A DNA stretch of 64,000 nt from contig NZ_KI912417.1 of the NCBI RefSeq assembly GCF_000518305.1, forward strand, positions 4,622 to 68,621, written 5' to 3'. The notes beneath the pieces were generated by a model. It saw nothing but the letters and a program-made list of their open reading frames with translations, was not told where the DNA came from and did no database searches. The translations under genes were made by a program, and so were the position numbers. This DNA is from Mycoplasma imitans ATCC 51306. GTDB taxonomy: Bacteria; Bacillota_I; Bacilli_A; Mycoplasmatales; Mycoplasmoidaceae. Shown in pieces: positions 21,569 to 35,512 of this stretch; position 1 is the first letter of the stretch, and each line of letters opens with the position of its first letter.

Positions 21569-24178
21569 TTATTTATTTGAATCGGGAAATCCGAATTGTT
21601 GAGTTGGTGTTGTTCTTGTTTGATTGCTTGAATAACCACCTCTAGTATTAGCATTACGTGAATCGTTAAATGGTGGTCTTGGGTTTTTTGAAACAAAACC
21701 AGTTGGATTTTGACCACGGAATCGCGCTGGGTTTACATAAGGCCCATAATAACGTTGGGTGTTGTTAAACCCATTAGCTTGACCAAATGATGTTGTTGGC
21801 TGAATACGCATCGTTGGATTAGCAAATGGAGTGTTTGGTGGCTGGTTTATTCTTACCGTTTGGTTGTTTGGTAATTTATTACCCATTCGTTTATGATCTG
21901 AATGCGGACTATATAGTTGGGTTTCAATCTTTTGATAGATTATGTTCACCGAATCGTTTAGTTTATCAACTTTACGATTAGCATTCCTAAATAAATCTAA
22001 TGAGACTTTTTTAGTCTTTAAGATTTGCACTACAATCAAGAAGATAAATAAGATGATTAAAATTAAGATTACAACCGCTGAGATAACTACCGTGGGAAGG
22101 AAATATACCGGATAAGCATCTAATTTATCATAGGTGATTGATGGGAATGCTAGGTTGATAAGTCTTTGATCAGCAGAATAATAATTCCCATCAAAATAGG
22201 GAAACTGAACTTTTAATCTTAGTGTTTGATTATCAAGTGCTTGAGCTATCACTCTTGGTGATCAATCAATCTCACCAGGAGTGTATTCATATAATTTTTT
22301 AAGCAATAAATTATTATTGCTTAAACTATTAGCACTCATTGTATTAAGATTTCGATCAACTAAATATGAATCTGGTTTAAATTTAATAATTCCCCATAAT
22401 TTAGTTCCATTTGAATTAGGGATATTATCAAAACTTGGGATCCCGTTTTCAAAAAAGCTAGCTTCTTTAAACTGGTTAGTTAATCGATCGCGATAGATTA
22501 AATTAAGTTTAATACTACTACTATTTGAGATGAAACTATAAAATGCTTGATCACTTAAAACTAAGTTTAAGAAAATTAATCCTTGTTTATTTGATTGGTA
22601 GATTTTGGTGTAATTAATTGCTAATGCACCATTATTAATCTGGCTAATACTTGGATTAATCTGATTAATCCAACTAATTGATTGCTTTGGATCAAAAAAG
22701 CTTAACCACCATTTTGAATCTCTAATCTGAATACCAGTTAAGAGATCAAACCCTGACATCTGAACGTCATCTCGAATTAAAGGATAAACTCGTTGGGAGA
22801 TCAGATTATAACTATCAGGCGCAAACACGAACCCAATGATCTCAGATTTAATAATTAAAATCCCTACTAAATTGGGATAATTATTAACCACATGATTAGA
22901 ATTATCTTCTAGAACAGAATAGTGATAAGCAAACTGACTATTAGCATTAATTCTGGTTGTATCTAATCTGATCGTATTTGAAGCGCTAAAGAACTGGCTA
23001 ATGATATTAATGTTGTTAGTAATCTGTGCAACCTTAGTTTGACTAATTACACCACTAACAAATAGGTTAGAATAATTGGGATTATCACTATTATAGAAGT
23101 TCGAACTAACTTTATAACCAAACTGATTGTTATTAGTAATCCGACTTATTGGTACTGGAATCAACCCCAAATGCAATGAGTATGTTGCTGTTTGTTGGGA
23201 ACTTAATAATCCTTCATTATTAACCAGATTTTGCTTAACAACATTCACTCCAGCCACAAAATAAGCAGGACTGTATAACCGAATGTTGTTTATTACAAAC
23301 TGCGCGCTAGCAGCGTGGTTGGCATTATTTAAATTGTTTATTGATCAATTTAAATCAGTAAGCCCATATAGTTGCGGAAAGATTGTAACTAAATTTAGTT
23401 CGTTATTAAGATTAAAATCATTTGCTTGATTAATATCAAACAAATAAAACCATAATGATAGGTTTTCATTATTACCAAAAACACCCAAACGGTTATTAAT
23501 GAATACTAACCTACTAATTGAGTTGTAATAAAAGTAGGTAATATTATTTAACAACGAACTGTTACTAGGTTTGTCGAGTAAACCTAATAACGTATTGTTA
23601 GTTTGGTTTTGCTCAAACCCAATGCGACTGTATAAAGTTGCAATATCTCTAGAGAACCGATAAGTACTTAATTGGTAAGTTTTAACAATATTTAACGTGT
23701 TGTTTTCATCTTTTAGTTGTAATACATAAGCGGGTGAACTTACTGTTAATGTAGTTAAACTAGTTCCACTAATATTAACAATAGGATTTTTGATTAATAA
23801 ATAATAAAAATCTTGCCTTAGTGTATCAGCTACAAAATCAACAGTTTGGTAGTTAATAAATGTGTTTGCAAAGTTGTAATTATAATAAACATTACCAAAC
23901 ACATCCATCTTAACCACACCCGTTTTTGTTAGTACAAAATAATCATTTTTACTATTGGTTACGTAATGATTGTTATTAGTTTTTAGTTGTTGATAATCGT
24001 TGTTATTATCAGCAACTAATTGAGCTTGGTTAGTTAATGAAGTTGATTGGTTATTTGCTGGATTGTGATGATCAATAGATCTATATAGACCTAGAAGCAA
24101 AAACAAAGCTAAGATAAGACTTAAAATAATCTTAATTATATGAGTTATCTTAGTGGTTGCAAATTGCTTTAAGATCAT
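21569..24178 (-). CDS. crmC: CrmA-like cytadherence-related membrane protein (CrmC-like)
   Basis: An 869-residue protein with an N-terminal membrane anchor (about 12-32), a long Asn/Ser-rich outer region, one C-terminal membrane segment and a Pro/Asn/Arg-rich tail. The tail after the helix begins RNANRKVDKLNDSVNIIYQK, matching the juxtamembrane motif of CrmB, CrmA and GapA. It starts 11 bases after crmB and ends before the operon terminator. The crmB/crmC naming follows M. gallisepticum usage from memory; which is B or C is uncertain. Confidence 0.65.
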
Positions 24179-24189
24179 TGCTATATTAG

Positions 24190-26967
24190 TTATTCATCTA
24201 CACTAACCATCTTGGTTTTAGCTTTGTATTCTCGTATCTTTGAAAAGTTAACCCGATTGGTTTCATTTTTAGGTTGACTAAATGATTGGTTAGATTTATC
24301 TCCTATCTTATTATCACTAATTGTAGTTGTTTTATTTAAAGGTTTTTGCATCATCTGTTTTTGTTCAACTTCATTTTTGTCTTTGGATAACAATCGTTTA
24401 AACCGTTTTGAAGAATGGATTAACGATTTAAAGACCGAACCGATCGATAAGACCAAGCTATCAACTTTCAAGTTGTTTGTTCTAAATGACCTGATTAAGC
24501 GCTTACGTTCTCTCATTAACGCCATTCCCACTAAGGTCATGATTCCGATCCCAATAATTAAGATTAATATTGGGACGCCAATTCCCACATAAAGATAAAT
24601 CGAATCAATACCGATTGATTTCTTAAAACTAGCAAAGCTGCTGTCCGTAGTTAATCCATTACTATGATCAGGAACGATCTGGTAATCATTGGTTAAATTA
24701 CTAAAAACATAAGGAACTAACCTAAAGCTAGATTTTTCGTAATTCAAATCAATTACCTTAAGTTTTAATTGATAATTTTGATTATCATCATTCGATGAGA
24801 AATACTTATATATCGACTTAATCTTATCTGGTTTTAAAATTGTTTGATTATTTTCTATTTCAAATAGATCGATTAAATTGGTATTGATTAAATTTAAATG
24901 ACTAGTTGGATTAAATTGCCCACTTCCTAAAAACTTAACTCGCTGCTCAATTGGATTAATAATGCCGTTATCTTGAAGGTTGTCATTATTTATTGAATAG
25001 ATATTGTATGAGAAATCACTATTCTGTAATGACAAACCGTTATGATTATTAAATTGCAACAATCCATTCGAACGATTGATTGTTGTAACATTAAAATTAA
25101 CGTTGCTATTTAGTTGGTCGCTAAAAGTTGTATAGTACAACTTTGGTGTTGTGGTAATTAATGAACTTGGCGCAAATAAACTAAAAAGATAATTCTTATT
25201 CGCGTTAACAACACCAATTCCTCTAAAATCCTTAAAGTTAAAAATTGGATTAAAGTTTAATGGGCTATTGATGTCATAGTTAATAAAGTCAGTGTTAGAT
25301 AATCGATACAACCAATTCTGTTGGTTGGAAATCGGTCCAGTTAGAGCTGGCGAAAAGATTCTTAAGATATAAGGACCTACTGCCACGCCATAACTTTTAT
25401 CATCGATATCAATTAATCCGCCAACATCATTTTCATTAAACCTGTGTCGAATCGTTAAATTATATAAGGTACCTGTAATCGACTTATTGTTACCTGAAAC
25501 ATTTAACGCATTAATATTAGGTTGTGCGTTTGTTGTTGTTCATGGAGCTATCAATCTAAAACTATATGAGTTTTGGTTTAGATAATATGTGCTATTAATA
25601 TTAGCTTGATCAATTAAATTCGGCAAGCTAATTAAATCATCCAAATTAAAGAATAACCCAATTAACGCTCTAGGCCCAACTGAGTTTTTAGCTGCATTAT
25701 TAGCACTAAGTGGTGTTGAGGTTAATTTATTAAGACTATCTAATTCGCTATCTGAATAGTTAGGTGCATCTAAAACAACTTGGTTAGGATTATCACTAGC
25801 ACTTAATCCTGTGGTTATACTTCCAAATAAGAAAACATAATTCTTATTATCGCCCAAACCTTGTTTAACACCACCTAAAGCAATTCTAGGTACCAAAGTA
25901 TAATTACTATTTTGACCTAATAATAACCTTTGCGTATCTGGATCATTTGAAGTTAATGAACTTAATAAATAAGCATAAGGATAACCTGTTACTGTTGCTC
26001 TAATCTTGTAACTCTTATTAAATTGAACCCGAAAAACTCCCATTGATAAGTACTTACTTGCTTGGTTTCGATTTCTTTCTTGGTTGTTGATTCAATTACC
26101 ATTACCACCAAATATAAAGACATTATCTTTATATTCGTAGATATTTGATAAGTTGGTTATATATTGTAACCAAGGTAATGAAATAAAATTTGAGTTGTTA
26201 CCAAACCAAGAAGGGTGGTCTTCTTTACGAAAACTTCCGCTTGGTCCATATAGTGATAATGTATCTGTTTTTCAACTATTTGGGTAGTTTTGAATTAAAT
26301 CTGTTGGTGAAATATTAGCATAATCCACAACACCAACCGGATCGTTTACTCGATTAGGATCTTCTCTTACTTTTAAGATTAATCCTTGTGATGTTATATC
26401 GGTTGATAATTCTTGAAAGCTGTATAAATCATTTTTTAAATCATTATTTATCGTTTGATCACTTACTGCTAAAAGATAATAAAGATGAGGATCTTCTTTA
26501 GATTGAACAGCTTCAGAGATCACCTTACGGTTAATGCTGTTAACAAAGCGTAACTCTCTTGATCTGATAACAATTTGGTTATTGTCATATACCAAATTGT
26601 TATTATCATCCACTTCTGCTAAACCTTTAACGTTTTTTAAATCTAGTTCTCACTTTAAATAACCAAAACTATCTATACGCTCTAATTTTCCAGATTCTGT
26701 AATCGCTAAAAGTCCACCATCACTGGTTGGTGATGATGAAAAATTAGCGTTAGCGTTTCATCTAACAACATCTAATGAATGTTTTTGAATTATCTGATCA
26801 GTCGGCGGATTTGCTACTAAATTAACTGATTGGTTGCTTAACTTAATTTTATTAGCTGCTGTTGATTTGAAGCTAAATAAACTAAAGAAAGCTAAGCTAA
26901 TAACAGTTATTATTAAGATAATAAAAACGATAAAAGATTTTTTATAGAAGTTTTTTAACATTATCAT
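24190..26967 (-). CDS. crmB: CrmA-like cytadherence-related membrane protein (CrmB-like)
   Basis: A 925-residue protein with the same build as CrmA: N-terminal anchor (FIVFIILIITVISLAFFSLF), a large outer domain, a membrane helix near residue 800 and a basic tail. After the helix it has NNLKVDSLVLSIGSVFKSL, the motif shared across this locus. It is a likely adhesin-complex member by homology. The frame is open from 26967 to 24190 with TGA as Trp. 144 bases separate it from crmA, and the gap has no clear terminator. Confidence 0.65.
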
Positions 26968-27111
26968 TAATAACTATAATGAATTATTTATTTTTAATAA
27001 GAATTACCTTAATTTAAATATTGTACAAAACAACCCCCCTTTTTGATAGAGGTAGCAAATACCTTATTGATAGAAGGGAGATTATTTTTAAAATTAATAA
27101 AACAATTGATG

Positions 27112-30100
27112 TTATTTTGGAGCAGAAGGTTTTGGAGCTGTTGGTTTTGGAACTGTTGGCTTTGGCGCAGTTGGTTTAGCTGGCGCAGTTGGTTTAGCAC
27201 CCGTTGGTTTAGCGGCAGGTTTTGATGGAGCCGCTGGTTTATCGCCATCTTTTTTAGCACCTGCTTTAGCAGCACCTAAAGCAGCAGGTTTTTTCTTAAC
27301 GTTAGCAGTTTGAGTAATAATCTTCTTGTATACTGAACCAACGGCTGCAGTCAAGGTATCAACCTTCTTGAATGTTGTTTGGAATCCTTTTTGTTGTAAT
27401 TTTCTTTGAGATCTCAATGGAATACCGATTGCTAACCCTAAGATAATCATAATTGCAAGAATACCTAAAGTAACACCGATTGATGTAGGTATAACTCATG
27501 AAGGTAATGATGCAAAGTTATTGTAAGAGAATGTTACTAGATCATTATTCTTTAATTTTGCATCATAATACCTACCATCTAAGTATTGAATTTGAACTTT
27601 AAGAGGTAAGTTCGTGTTGCTTAAGTTACCATTTGGGTCAACTACTACACGATATTTAGTTCCAGCACTACCAGGAGTGAAATCAACTAAACTATTTAAA
27701 AAACTCTGATTTGTAACAAAATTCTTAGCAATTTCACTTGTAAATCCGTTTTGAATCAAGTATTCTGCAGGTTTGAATTGAATTGTGCCTCAGAAATCAG
27801 ATGTGTATTTAAATCCTGAACCTTCAAATGCAATTGCGTTTAAATTTTGATTAAATGTGCTTACAGGAGTATATGAACCAGGAGAACCAGGATTGCTTGA
27901 ATAAAGCATTATATCGCCTTTTGAATTTGCAGTATAGAATGAATTATTTAATAAAGGTAAGATTAAACTAATTTCATTAACATCAACTAAACCACTTGGT
28001 CCAAATGTACTTGATGAGTTAGGATTATTTGAATCAGGTAATCTTAATGTATAAATGCTCGATCTATTATTTTCGTTTGTAAATAAGAAGTATCATAATT
28101 CATCACCTGGGACTACATTTTTAATATTTTTAATTGATGAAAATGTATCGGTCGGAGAAAGAGAAATAACTTGGTGAGTGGTTCCAAACGGAGATTGATT
28201 TGGTAAACCAGATGTTCTTGCGATTCCGATTTGAGCTCTTAAATATGTTGCAGCAGAAACCATTTCTAAACCATTAGGGTTTGGTCTATTTGTGTTTAAG
28301 AAACTAGTGGTTCTAACCCCAATAGATAAGTTGTTTCTAATGCCGTCTCTTCCTAAAGTTGATTGTATGTATTTATAATTTGGATCTGAATAACCGCTTT
28401 GGAAAATTGTTCTGCTTTGCAAATCGCTATTATTATTACTTTCTCTAATATAAGGTGTTTGTGAAAAATTGTTAGCGCCTTGCTCAGTTAAATAACCGCC
28501 CAACATACTAAAACTTAATGTATTAGGTTGGGTAGGTGAAGTTTCTGTACCAACTACAGCAGCATTAAGAACATCGTAAGGCGTGTTGTTTATTAACTTG
28601 TAAGTTCCGTATCAGAAATTATCACCACCTCTTGTGTGCTGCCAGTTAAAATAACCAAATACGTATAAGTAAGGTTGTGAATTTCTAGTTAAATTTCCGT
28701 TTGCATCATATGAAGCTCTTAAAATAACTCTAGATCCAGTTGAAGTAAAACCTACTCCACCAATCGTATTAGGAACAAAAAGACCGCTATTATTTACAGA
28801 AATTTCATTATCTATTCCTAATCTGTAATCAGAATAAATTCTAGCTTCAATAACATTAGGGTCTGCTCAGTTTGTTTGATCGATTTTATTTGGACTAGTA
28901 GGTTTAGTCTCTATACCAAAACTTCTATAAGATTTTAATGAATTATTATCACCTAAAGTTGAACCATTATCGTTAGTTGAAGCTTCAAGATCATCAGCTT
29001 TCACTTTGTTTAAAGCTTGTAGCTCTGATAACTTAGTTGGGAATGCATAATATCATAAAGAAGGTAATTCAGAGTCACCGAAAATATAGATACTATTTCC
29101 AATAAATGATATTGAGTTAACTGAGTTTAAATAAAGACTTGAAAATACATTAACAGGATCTTCTTTTAAAGTAACGTCCGGAGTTCCAGGAATATTAAGG
29201 ATTCAATAATTTGTACCTGAAGGTCTAGATGTAAGTCTTGTAACTTGTGTATTTTGTTCATTTCCACTTCATTGTGGGTAAACAAATTTTTCGTCTAATT
29301 GAAACGCTGTTTTGATTCTGTTTTTTACATTTACTTCTGCATCGTAACGATTAGTTGCACCAGGTTGCATTGCAGAATTAAATGCTGTAGGCTGTCCAGT
29401 CTTAGTTTGTGTAATTTCGTTTGTAGAAGATATAACGTTGTTACCAAAGTCAAAAGTTCCATCTTCAACATTTGAACCAGATACTCTTCCTACAGGTCAA
29501 GGAATAACTGATGAATTAACGTCATTAGGTAGTATTTTTCTTTGAACATATAGATTATATCAAGCTGGAGATAAGTTTTTTGGTAAAATCGGAGCATCCA
29601 AAATGAAATCGTTTACAATATCGCCTTCATTTTCTTTTGTGAAAATAAATTTAGATCCATCATCAACAAATCTAATAACGTGAGCTGGATTATCTACACC
29701 CCCGATTACAAACTTAGAGTTATCATTTGCAGTACCGGCTCTAGTTTTGTCTGCATCTGTACGCCCAACTCTCTTAAGATGAATATTAACATTATCATTA
29801 ATTAGTAATGCATAATATACTCTTTTTTGTTGCTTGTCAAAATTGTTTGTACTTGTTGTATAATCAGCAACAATTTGCTTAATCTTATAACCTGGGAAAT
29901 CAGCAGACAGATCTAAACCGTATAAAGGTTTTGTGAAACTATCTAATTTAATGATTGTTCCATTAGCTGAAGTGATAAAATTGTCATTAACATCTCTAAT
30001 TATTGAGTTAAATAATGAACCGTTTTGACCTACGCCAGAAAGATTAATACTGTTAGCATCTAACTGTTTAGCAGCTTGATTAACTAATTTATTTGTGCTG

Positions 30101-30204
30101 TTATTAGCAGGTTGTTTAAAAGCAAAACTAGTAGAGCCAAGAATACCAATTCCAGCTAATCCACCTATTAAGGTGTATGTTTTAAGTTTTCTAGAAATAT
30201 TCAT
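27112..30204 (-). CDS. crmA: cytadherence-related protein CrmA
   Basis: 1030 residues. In M. gallisepticum CrmA is co-expressed with GapA and both are needed for attachment. The protein has an N-terminal signal/anchor, a long outer domain, a helix ending GLAIGIPLRSQRK, the motif KVDTLTAAVGSVYKK, and a Pro/Ala/Lys-rich tail of tandem (K/A)PTAP-like units. It starts 30 bases after the gapA stop. Shorter open frames in this stretch are pieces of the same gene broken at TGA Trp codons or frames across the tail. Confidence 0.88.
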
Positions 30205-30234
30205 ATTTTTATACTTTTATCTTAATTATTATCC

Positions 30235-33200
30235 TTACTTAGTTGGTGCCGGTGCTTTTGGTTTAGTTGGAGCTGTCGGTTTTGCCCCTGGTGCTGTAGG
30301 TTTGCTTGGACCAGTTGGTTTTTTAGCAGCTGGTGCTGATGAAGATTTAGATGAAGAAGTAGGTTTTGCTGATGTTGTTCCTGGCTTCTTACCTGATTGA
30401 AGCATTTGAGGTGATTTCTTAATGTTTGAAACAGATGTTCTATTAATAATTTGTTTAAACACGCTACCCACAGCTGTAGTCAAGATATCAACTTTCTTGT
30501 TAGAGATTGCAAATCCTTGTTTCAACATCTTACGGTTTTGAGACATTGGAATACCAATACCTAGACCTAGGGCTAATGCTAAAGCAATTATAATAATCGG
30601 AATTGAAATCGCTACAGGTAATACATAACCAGGAAGCGCGTTAAAGCCGGTGAACTCTTGATCAGTAGCAAAAACACTGTTAGCTTGAGGAACAGGAACG
30701 TAAGTACCGTTAATTAAAACTTGAGGCAATAACTTAATAAAATCATTTGTTGCTCTAGAACGATCAATTACTAATAATCTTAATTGAATTTCTGGATTGT
30801 TTTGAGGAGCTGTATATCTATAAATAGAACTAATAAAACGATTATCTAAGACTTCATTGCCATCAGAATCTTTTGTAATTATATCGTTAATCTTGTTTTC
30901 AAAGAAAGATGAAGGAATATCGTTTCTGTTGATGAATTCACCCTGACCAATTACATTATTTCTATTAGATATCGGGTTAGTAATCTTATTAGCATTTAAT
31001 GCTAAATTTGTTGATTGATCACTTACTGGAGCTACATCATTTAATGAGTTACTTCCACTTAACTGAACATAATAACTATCTAACGATCTTACATTAACCG
31101 CAGCCGTAATGCCATTTTCATAATTTATTTTCGAAACGTTAAATGATGTGTCATTATCTGGTTTGATGCTGTATCCAGCTTTTGATCAGTTTGAAATAAC
31201 TGTATTAGTTGCTGTAGTTGTTAAACCTTTAAAGTCTTGTCAGGTGTACCCTTGACTACTTCGTGTGAAATTAGCTTGTTTAACATAAATAGAACCGTCA
31301 TATCATCCCTCATCTTTATTTCCAGACGATGATGAATATGCGCCATTTAATTTAGATGCGGCTTCGTTTTGATTTTGTTGAACAGAATTAACAGTTCCAA
31401 AGTCGCTTCTATTTAGATTATAGAAATTTATGTTAGCATTAGTCTTATAATTTGCTTGAACTTCAGGTCAAGTTGTAATAGTGCTACCTACTTGATAATA
31501 ATAAGTAAAACTATTTGAATTACTTGAATAAGTGTAAACTACATTACCAATATTTCTGCGATCAAAACCCCTTCCAGTTGTTAATGCGTTTAAAATATTT
31601 CTTGGGTTTCAGTTTTCAGTATTAGCAGATTGTAATTGTTGTTGTGTATTAAAAGTGAAATTGTTAATTATGTTTGTTGTTAATCATGAACTATCTTTTC
31701 ATGAACCCATGCTTCACTGACGACCGTCTAACATTGCATAGCTAAAAAATACATTGTTTTGTTCTGTGAATCTATCCGGTAAAGAATTTAATGTATCTAA
31801 TTTTAAAGCTGTTGAGAATAAAGATTCAACTTGCTTAGTGTTACCACCTGCAGGTTTACTTAGTAATGCTGCAGGATTAACTGAGTTGTAATCATAAGTA
31901 TTAGATCATGAAGCAGGTATTGTGTATTGATTATTATCAACAGTAACCATTTTTGTTTGGTTAGCTGAATTACTTGCGCCAACAGAAATAACACCTGGAC
32001 TGTGTCACTTTGTATCCAAAATATTTCCGCCGTTAGTTCCTCAGGTAATAGCTGAACCTAAGAAAATATTACCGTTTGCTCTTTTGGGCGAAATTACACC
32101 CCCAACAGCAAGACGAGGAACAAAGTGATATCCAACATCTTGACCCAAACCAGCAGGCCCAAGTGAATGTCTTAATCTAGATTGATCATAGCTAATTCCT
32201 GACAGCAAGACACCATATGGATAACCTACAGTATTGGTATTTCCTGGAGCTTCGGTAGTGTTTTTTTCAAATTTTGTTCTAAATATACCGATGCTTAATG
32301 CAGACTCGTTATTTACTCAAGTACCATTTCCTCCAAATAAATATACAAAGCCATCTTTAGCATATAAACCACCTAGGTTTGTTATATATTGCATTCAAGG
32401 CATAACAAACTGATCATCTTCATATCATTCTGGATGTTCATTTGGAGAAAACGAACTATCAACTAAAGGAGTGTTGGTTTGAGTTTCTAAACGTTTCGGA
32501 AAATGTTTTGCTCTGAAATAATTATTTGCTTGAGTAGAGTTAGGATTTGGATCATTTACAGGATAAAATTTAAGAACATTAGTTTTTTTACCGTTCTGGC
32601 TAGGTTGAGTTCATGTTGAAGGATAATTATCAACCATATCTTTAGGTTTTACAAACGCCATGTTTTCAATTGAAAAAGGGTTTGTAGCGTTAAACAAGTT
32701 TTCATTAACCTTAACAATAACACCTTGTAAACTTTTTTGAGAGTTAATGGTATTATATTTTTTATCTTGATTAATGTTTACATAACTTTCGTTTTCATCT
32801 TTCAACGGTAAAGCTTTAGGAAGATGATTATCGTCGCTGTTGTAATCTATAACTGCGTTGCTATCTCCATTTGCAACAACTCCAGGTTGGGTAGAAGTTC
32901 CTGCAGATGAAGAGCCTTGATCTTGAACAAGTTTAGTAGAAGATCTTGCTGCAGTAGTCCCTCCGTTCATTCCTGCACCACCAGATGATGAACCGCCAGC
33001 TTGAGAATTAGTAGATGCTGTTCCGTCACCTTCAACAGGAGTAGGTGCAGGTGTAGCATCTCTTTTGAAGTAATTTTCAAATACTTGATCTTTAGTTTGT
33101 TGTTCTTGTTTTACTGCTACATCTGGAATTAATAATAGATAGAAAACATTAGGGTCTTCTTGATCTTGAGTAGCTTCTACTACTGTTTTAGAACTTAAAT

Positions 33201-33594
33201 CACTTACATTGAAAGGAACTGATCCAGAAAATGCAGTAAATCTGTTATTACCATCATAATAACCAACTCCGTTCGTTAGATCTTCTGTTTTACTTGGATC
33301 AAATGTTCAAATAACGTTACCATATAAATCAATACGACTGATTGATTTTTGCCCATTTAAAACTAAAGCACCTGGGTTAGTACCGTCAATTGAAAGAGAT
33401 GTGAAGTTAGAGTTTCTCCATCTTCTAGCCGTATCTAAAAGGTTAGATTGGTTTTGTGAAGTCATCTCACCTTCATGGTTAATAGGTTTAACGTGATTTG
33501 GCTTAGCTCCAGAAACAGCTAATCCAAAACTACCTAAACCTATTAAGGCAAGAGGGGTTAATCCGATTGATAATTTAAAAATACTTTTTTTCAC
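30235..33594 (-). CDS. gapA: primary cytadhesin GapA (P1-like)
   Basis: 1119 residues, close to known GapA. It is the P1-related adhesin at the terminal attachment structure. Signal peptide at residues 1-27, long outer domain, a helix ending GLGIGIPMSQNRK, then KVDILTTAVGSVFKQI and a Pro/Lys/Thr/Ala-rich cytoplasmic tail. I read 30721-32580 codon by codon: it is open, with 14 TGA Trp, no TGG and no stops, so this copy is not of the frameshifted type known from attenuated strains. It is 159 bases downstream of mgc2. Confidence 0.9.
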
Positions 33595-33753
33595 GATTAC
33601 AATTTTTATACTATGTTAACAAATTAGGTTTTTTAAAAATTTCACTATTCTTATATTATTCTAAATTAAACTTTTTAAAAAATAATGAGAATCTTTGCGT
33701 TATTAGTCTATTTTTTTGATTGATAAAATTAAGTTTTAGTCTTTTTAAAGTTT

Positions 33754-34650
33754 TTATCTAGGTCCGTTTTGCGGTGGAAAACCAGGTCTAGGTCCTCCCA
33801 TTTGTGGAGCAGGACGCATTCCTTGATTAGGGTAGTTCATTCGGTTAGCACCCATTGGTTGAGCCTGGTTATTAAACCCAGGTCTAGCTCCGCTCATCTG
33901 ACCAGGCGCCATACCCTGCGGTCTAAAGCCTTGTGCTGGCTGATTCATGGGCATTTGGTTAGGGAAGTTTTGTCTTGGTTGAATCCTCATTTGCGGAGGC
34001 ATTTGGTTAGGGAAGTTTTGTCTTTGTTCCATTTGCATCTGTGGATTCATTTGTTGTTGGTTGAAACCATATTGCTGATTAAATCCAGGTTGCATTCCCA
34101 TCTGCCCACCAAAACCTTGTGGGCCCATTTGTTGTGGAGCAAATCCTTGTTGTTGATTTCACATTTGCTGGTGGTTTGGATTCATTCCCATATTCTGAGC
34201 TGGTAGAACATTTACATTTGGTTGAGCTGCTTGCTCTTGTGGATTAACTGCTTGAGTTGATACAGCTTCAGTAGCCTCTTCAACTTCTTCAGTTTTGTTT
34301 TGCTCTTCCAATGCTCCTAATGATTCAACCATTCTTTGATGTTCTTCACGTTCTTGAATCATCATTCTTTCTTTTTTCTTAGCAATCGGAATACCGATTC
34401 CCAATCCTAGAAGTAATGAAACAACAATCAATCCTGCACCTGCACCCACAACTGGGTAAAATCAAGCTTCGGATGTAATTTTTCTAGGACCTACTGAGTT
34501 GGTTTCTTCACCTGCTTGTAATACTAAAGAAGGTGAATGTTCAGATTTGTGTTCACTAGTTAGACCCATACCAGTTCCAAGAGCGATAACTCCAGAAAAC
34601 ACAAAGCTAATTCCAACAAATTTGGACTTTAACTTTTTTATACTAAACAT
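33754..34650 (-). CDS. mgc2: cytadhesin MGC2 (P30-like)
   Basis: 298 residues. A second, P30-related adhesin of the attachment organelle. Signal-like N-terminus, outer piece with SVGPRKITSE, one helix ending GLGIGIPIAKKKE, a charged stretch and then a Pro/Gln/Met/Asn-rich repeat region from about residue 150 (units such as PNQMP and RQNFPNQM). It is the first gene of the mgc2-gapA-crmA group and has its own promoter. Several residues differ from M. gallisepticum R as I remember it, which suggests a relative or a divergent strain. Confidence 0.9.
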
Positions 34651-34678
34651 AATGTTATTTTATTTTTACGTTTTATAT

Positions 34679-34708
34679 ATTATACGCTTTTAAAATACAA
34701 TCTTACAA
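34679..34708 (-). promoter_or_regulatory. promoter of the mgc2 operon
   Basis: On the minus strand: -35 TTGTAA (34703-34708), 18-base spacer, -10 TATAAT (34679-34684). The -35 box overlaps the stop codon of the kinase gene, so the adhesin operon can be started separately from hlp3. Confidence 0.6.
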
Positions 34709-35512
34709 GTTAAGCTTAAAAGACCTTAAATAGTACTCTAAGCGTTTTTGTACATCATTGCGGTAGGCAATGATCTTGTCTGTTTGAGCCATATTATAAG
34801 TTCAAATTAGAGCAAACAGACAACTAATGATTAAAAAATCATTAAAGATATTTCGATCTAGACCACCATAAGAATCAACTAGATAATATGCTTGATCTAG
34901 ATTTAAGGATTCTCTAGCCATATTAGCTAGATCGAAATAAGGATTATTAATTCTTGATCATTCAAAATCAATTAAATGAATCTGATCGTTTTGATCAACC
35001 AACATGTTATGCGCATTCAGATCTGAATGGGTTAATATTTTTGGTAAATCCTTATACTTATTAATTAGGTGTTGATATAGTTTCCTATGCCTTGTTGATA
35101 ATTTAGCGTTCTCAAAACCACTATAATAATCGATTGGTAAAACTGAACAGTTATTAATATCAACTTGGTGGATCTTTTTGATTGCTCTAGCTAAATTATC
35201 TAACCTAGTTTTATCAAAGTAATCAACCTCTTTACCAGGTATTCACTTTTTAATACAGTCTCCGGTTGATTGATCAAAATAAATGAATAAGTCGTTTTTT
35301 AATAGTTGGATAACTTGATATTCATTAACCCGCGAGACTAATTCATTGTTCATCGCAAACCGGACTTGGAATTTATTTCCATCACTTGTTTGAACTAAAA
35401 ACGAGAGATTGGTAAATCCGTTGTGGATTGGGATGATCTTAATAATCTGATCGGTCGAGTAGTTAGTATGATTAACAAAAAAGTCGATAATTTGATTTTT
35501 TGTTTTGTTCAT
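34703..35512 (-). CDS. choline/aminoglycoside-kinase-family protein
   Basis: 269 residues of the protein-kinase-like fold. The catalytic loop ILTHSDLNAHNML and the metal site LIDFEWS are both present, as in LicA/choline kinases. It probably phosphorylates a small alcohol such as choline or a sugar; the substrate is not clear. ATG 35512 is chosen over the upstream TTG because it forms a TAATG stop-start overlap with hlp3, so the two are translationally coupled. A place inside the adhesion locus hints at a surface-lipid role. Confidence 0.75.

Noticed and set aside
27009-27275. An 88-residue Gln/Leu-rich open frame over the end of crmA
   Set aside because: It is another frame of the repeated Pro/Ala/Lys tail of CrmA, has no ribosome binding site and runs into the intergenic gap.
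30721-32610. No long open frame in the middle of gapA, suggesting a broken adhesin
   Set aside because: Read codon by codon, the stretch has no TAA or TAG in frame. The gaps are UGA Trp codons, so gapA is intact.
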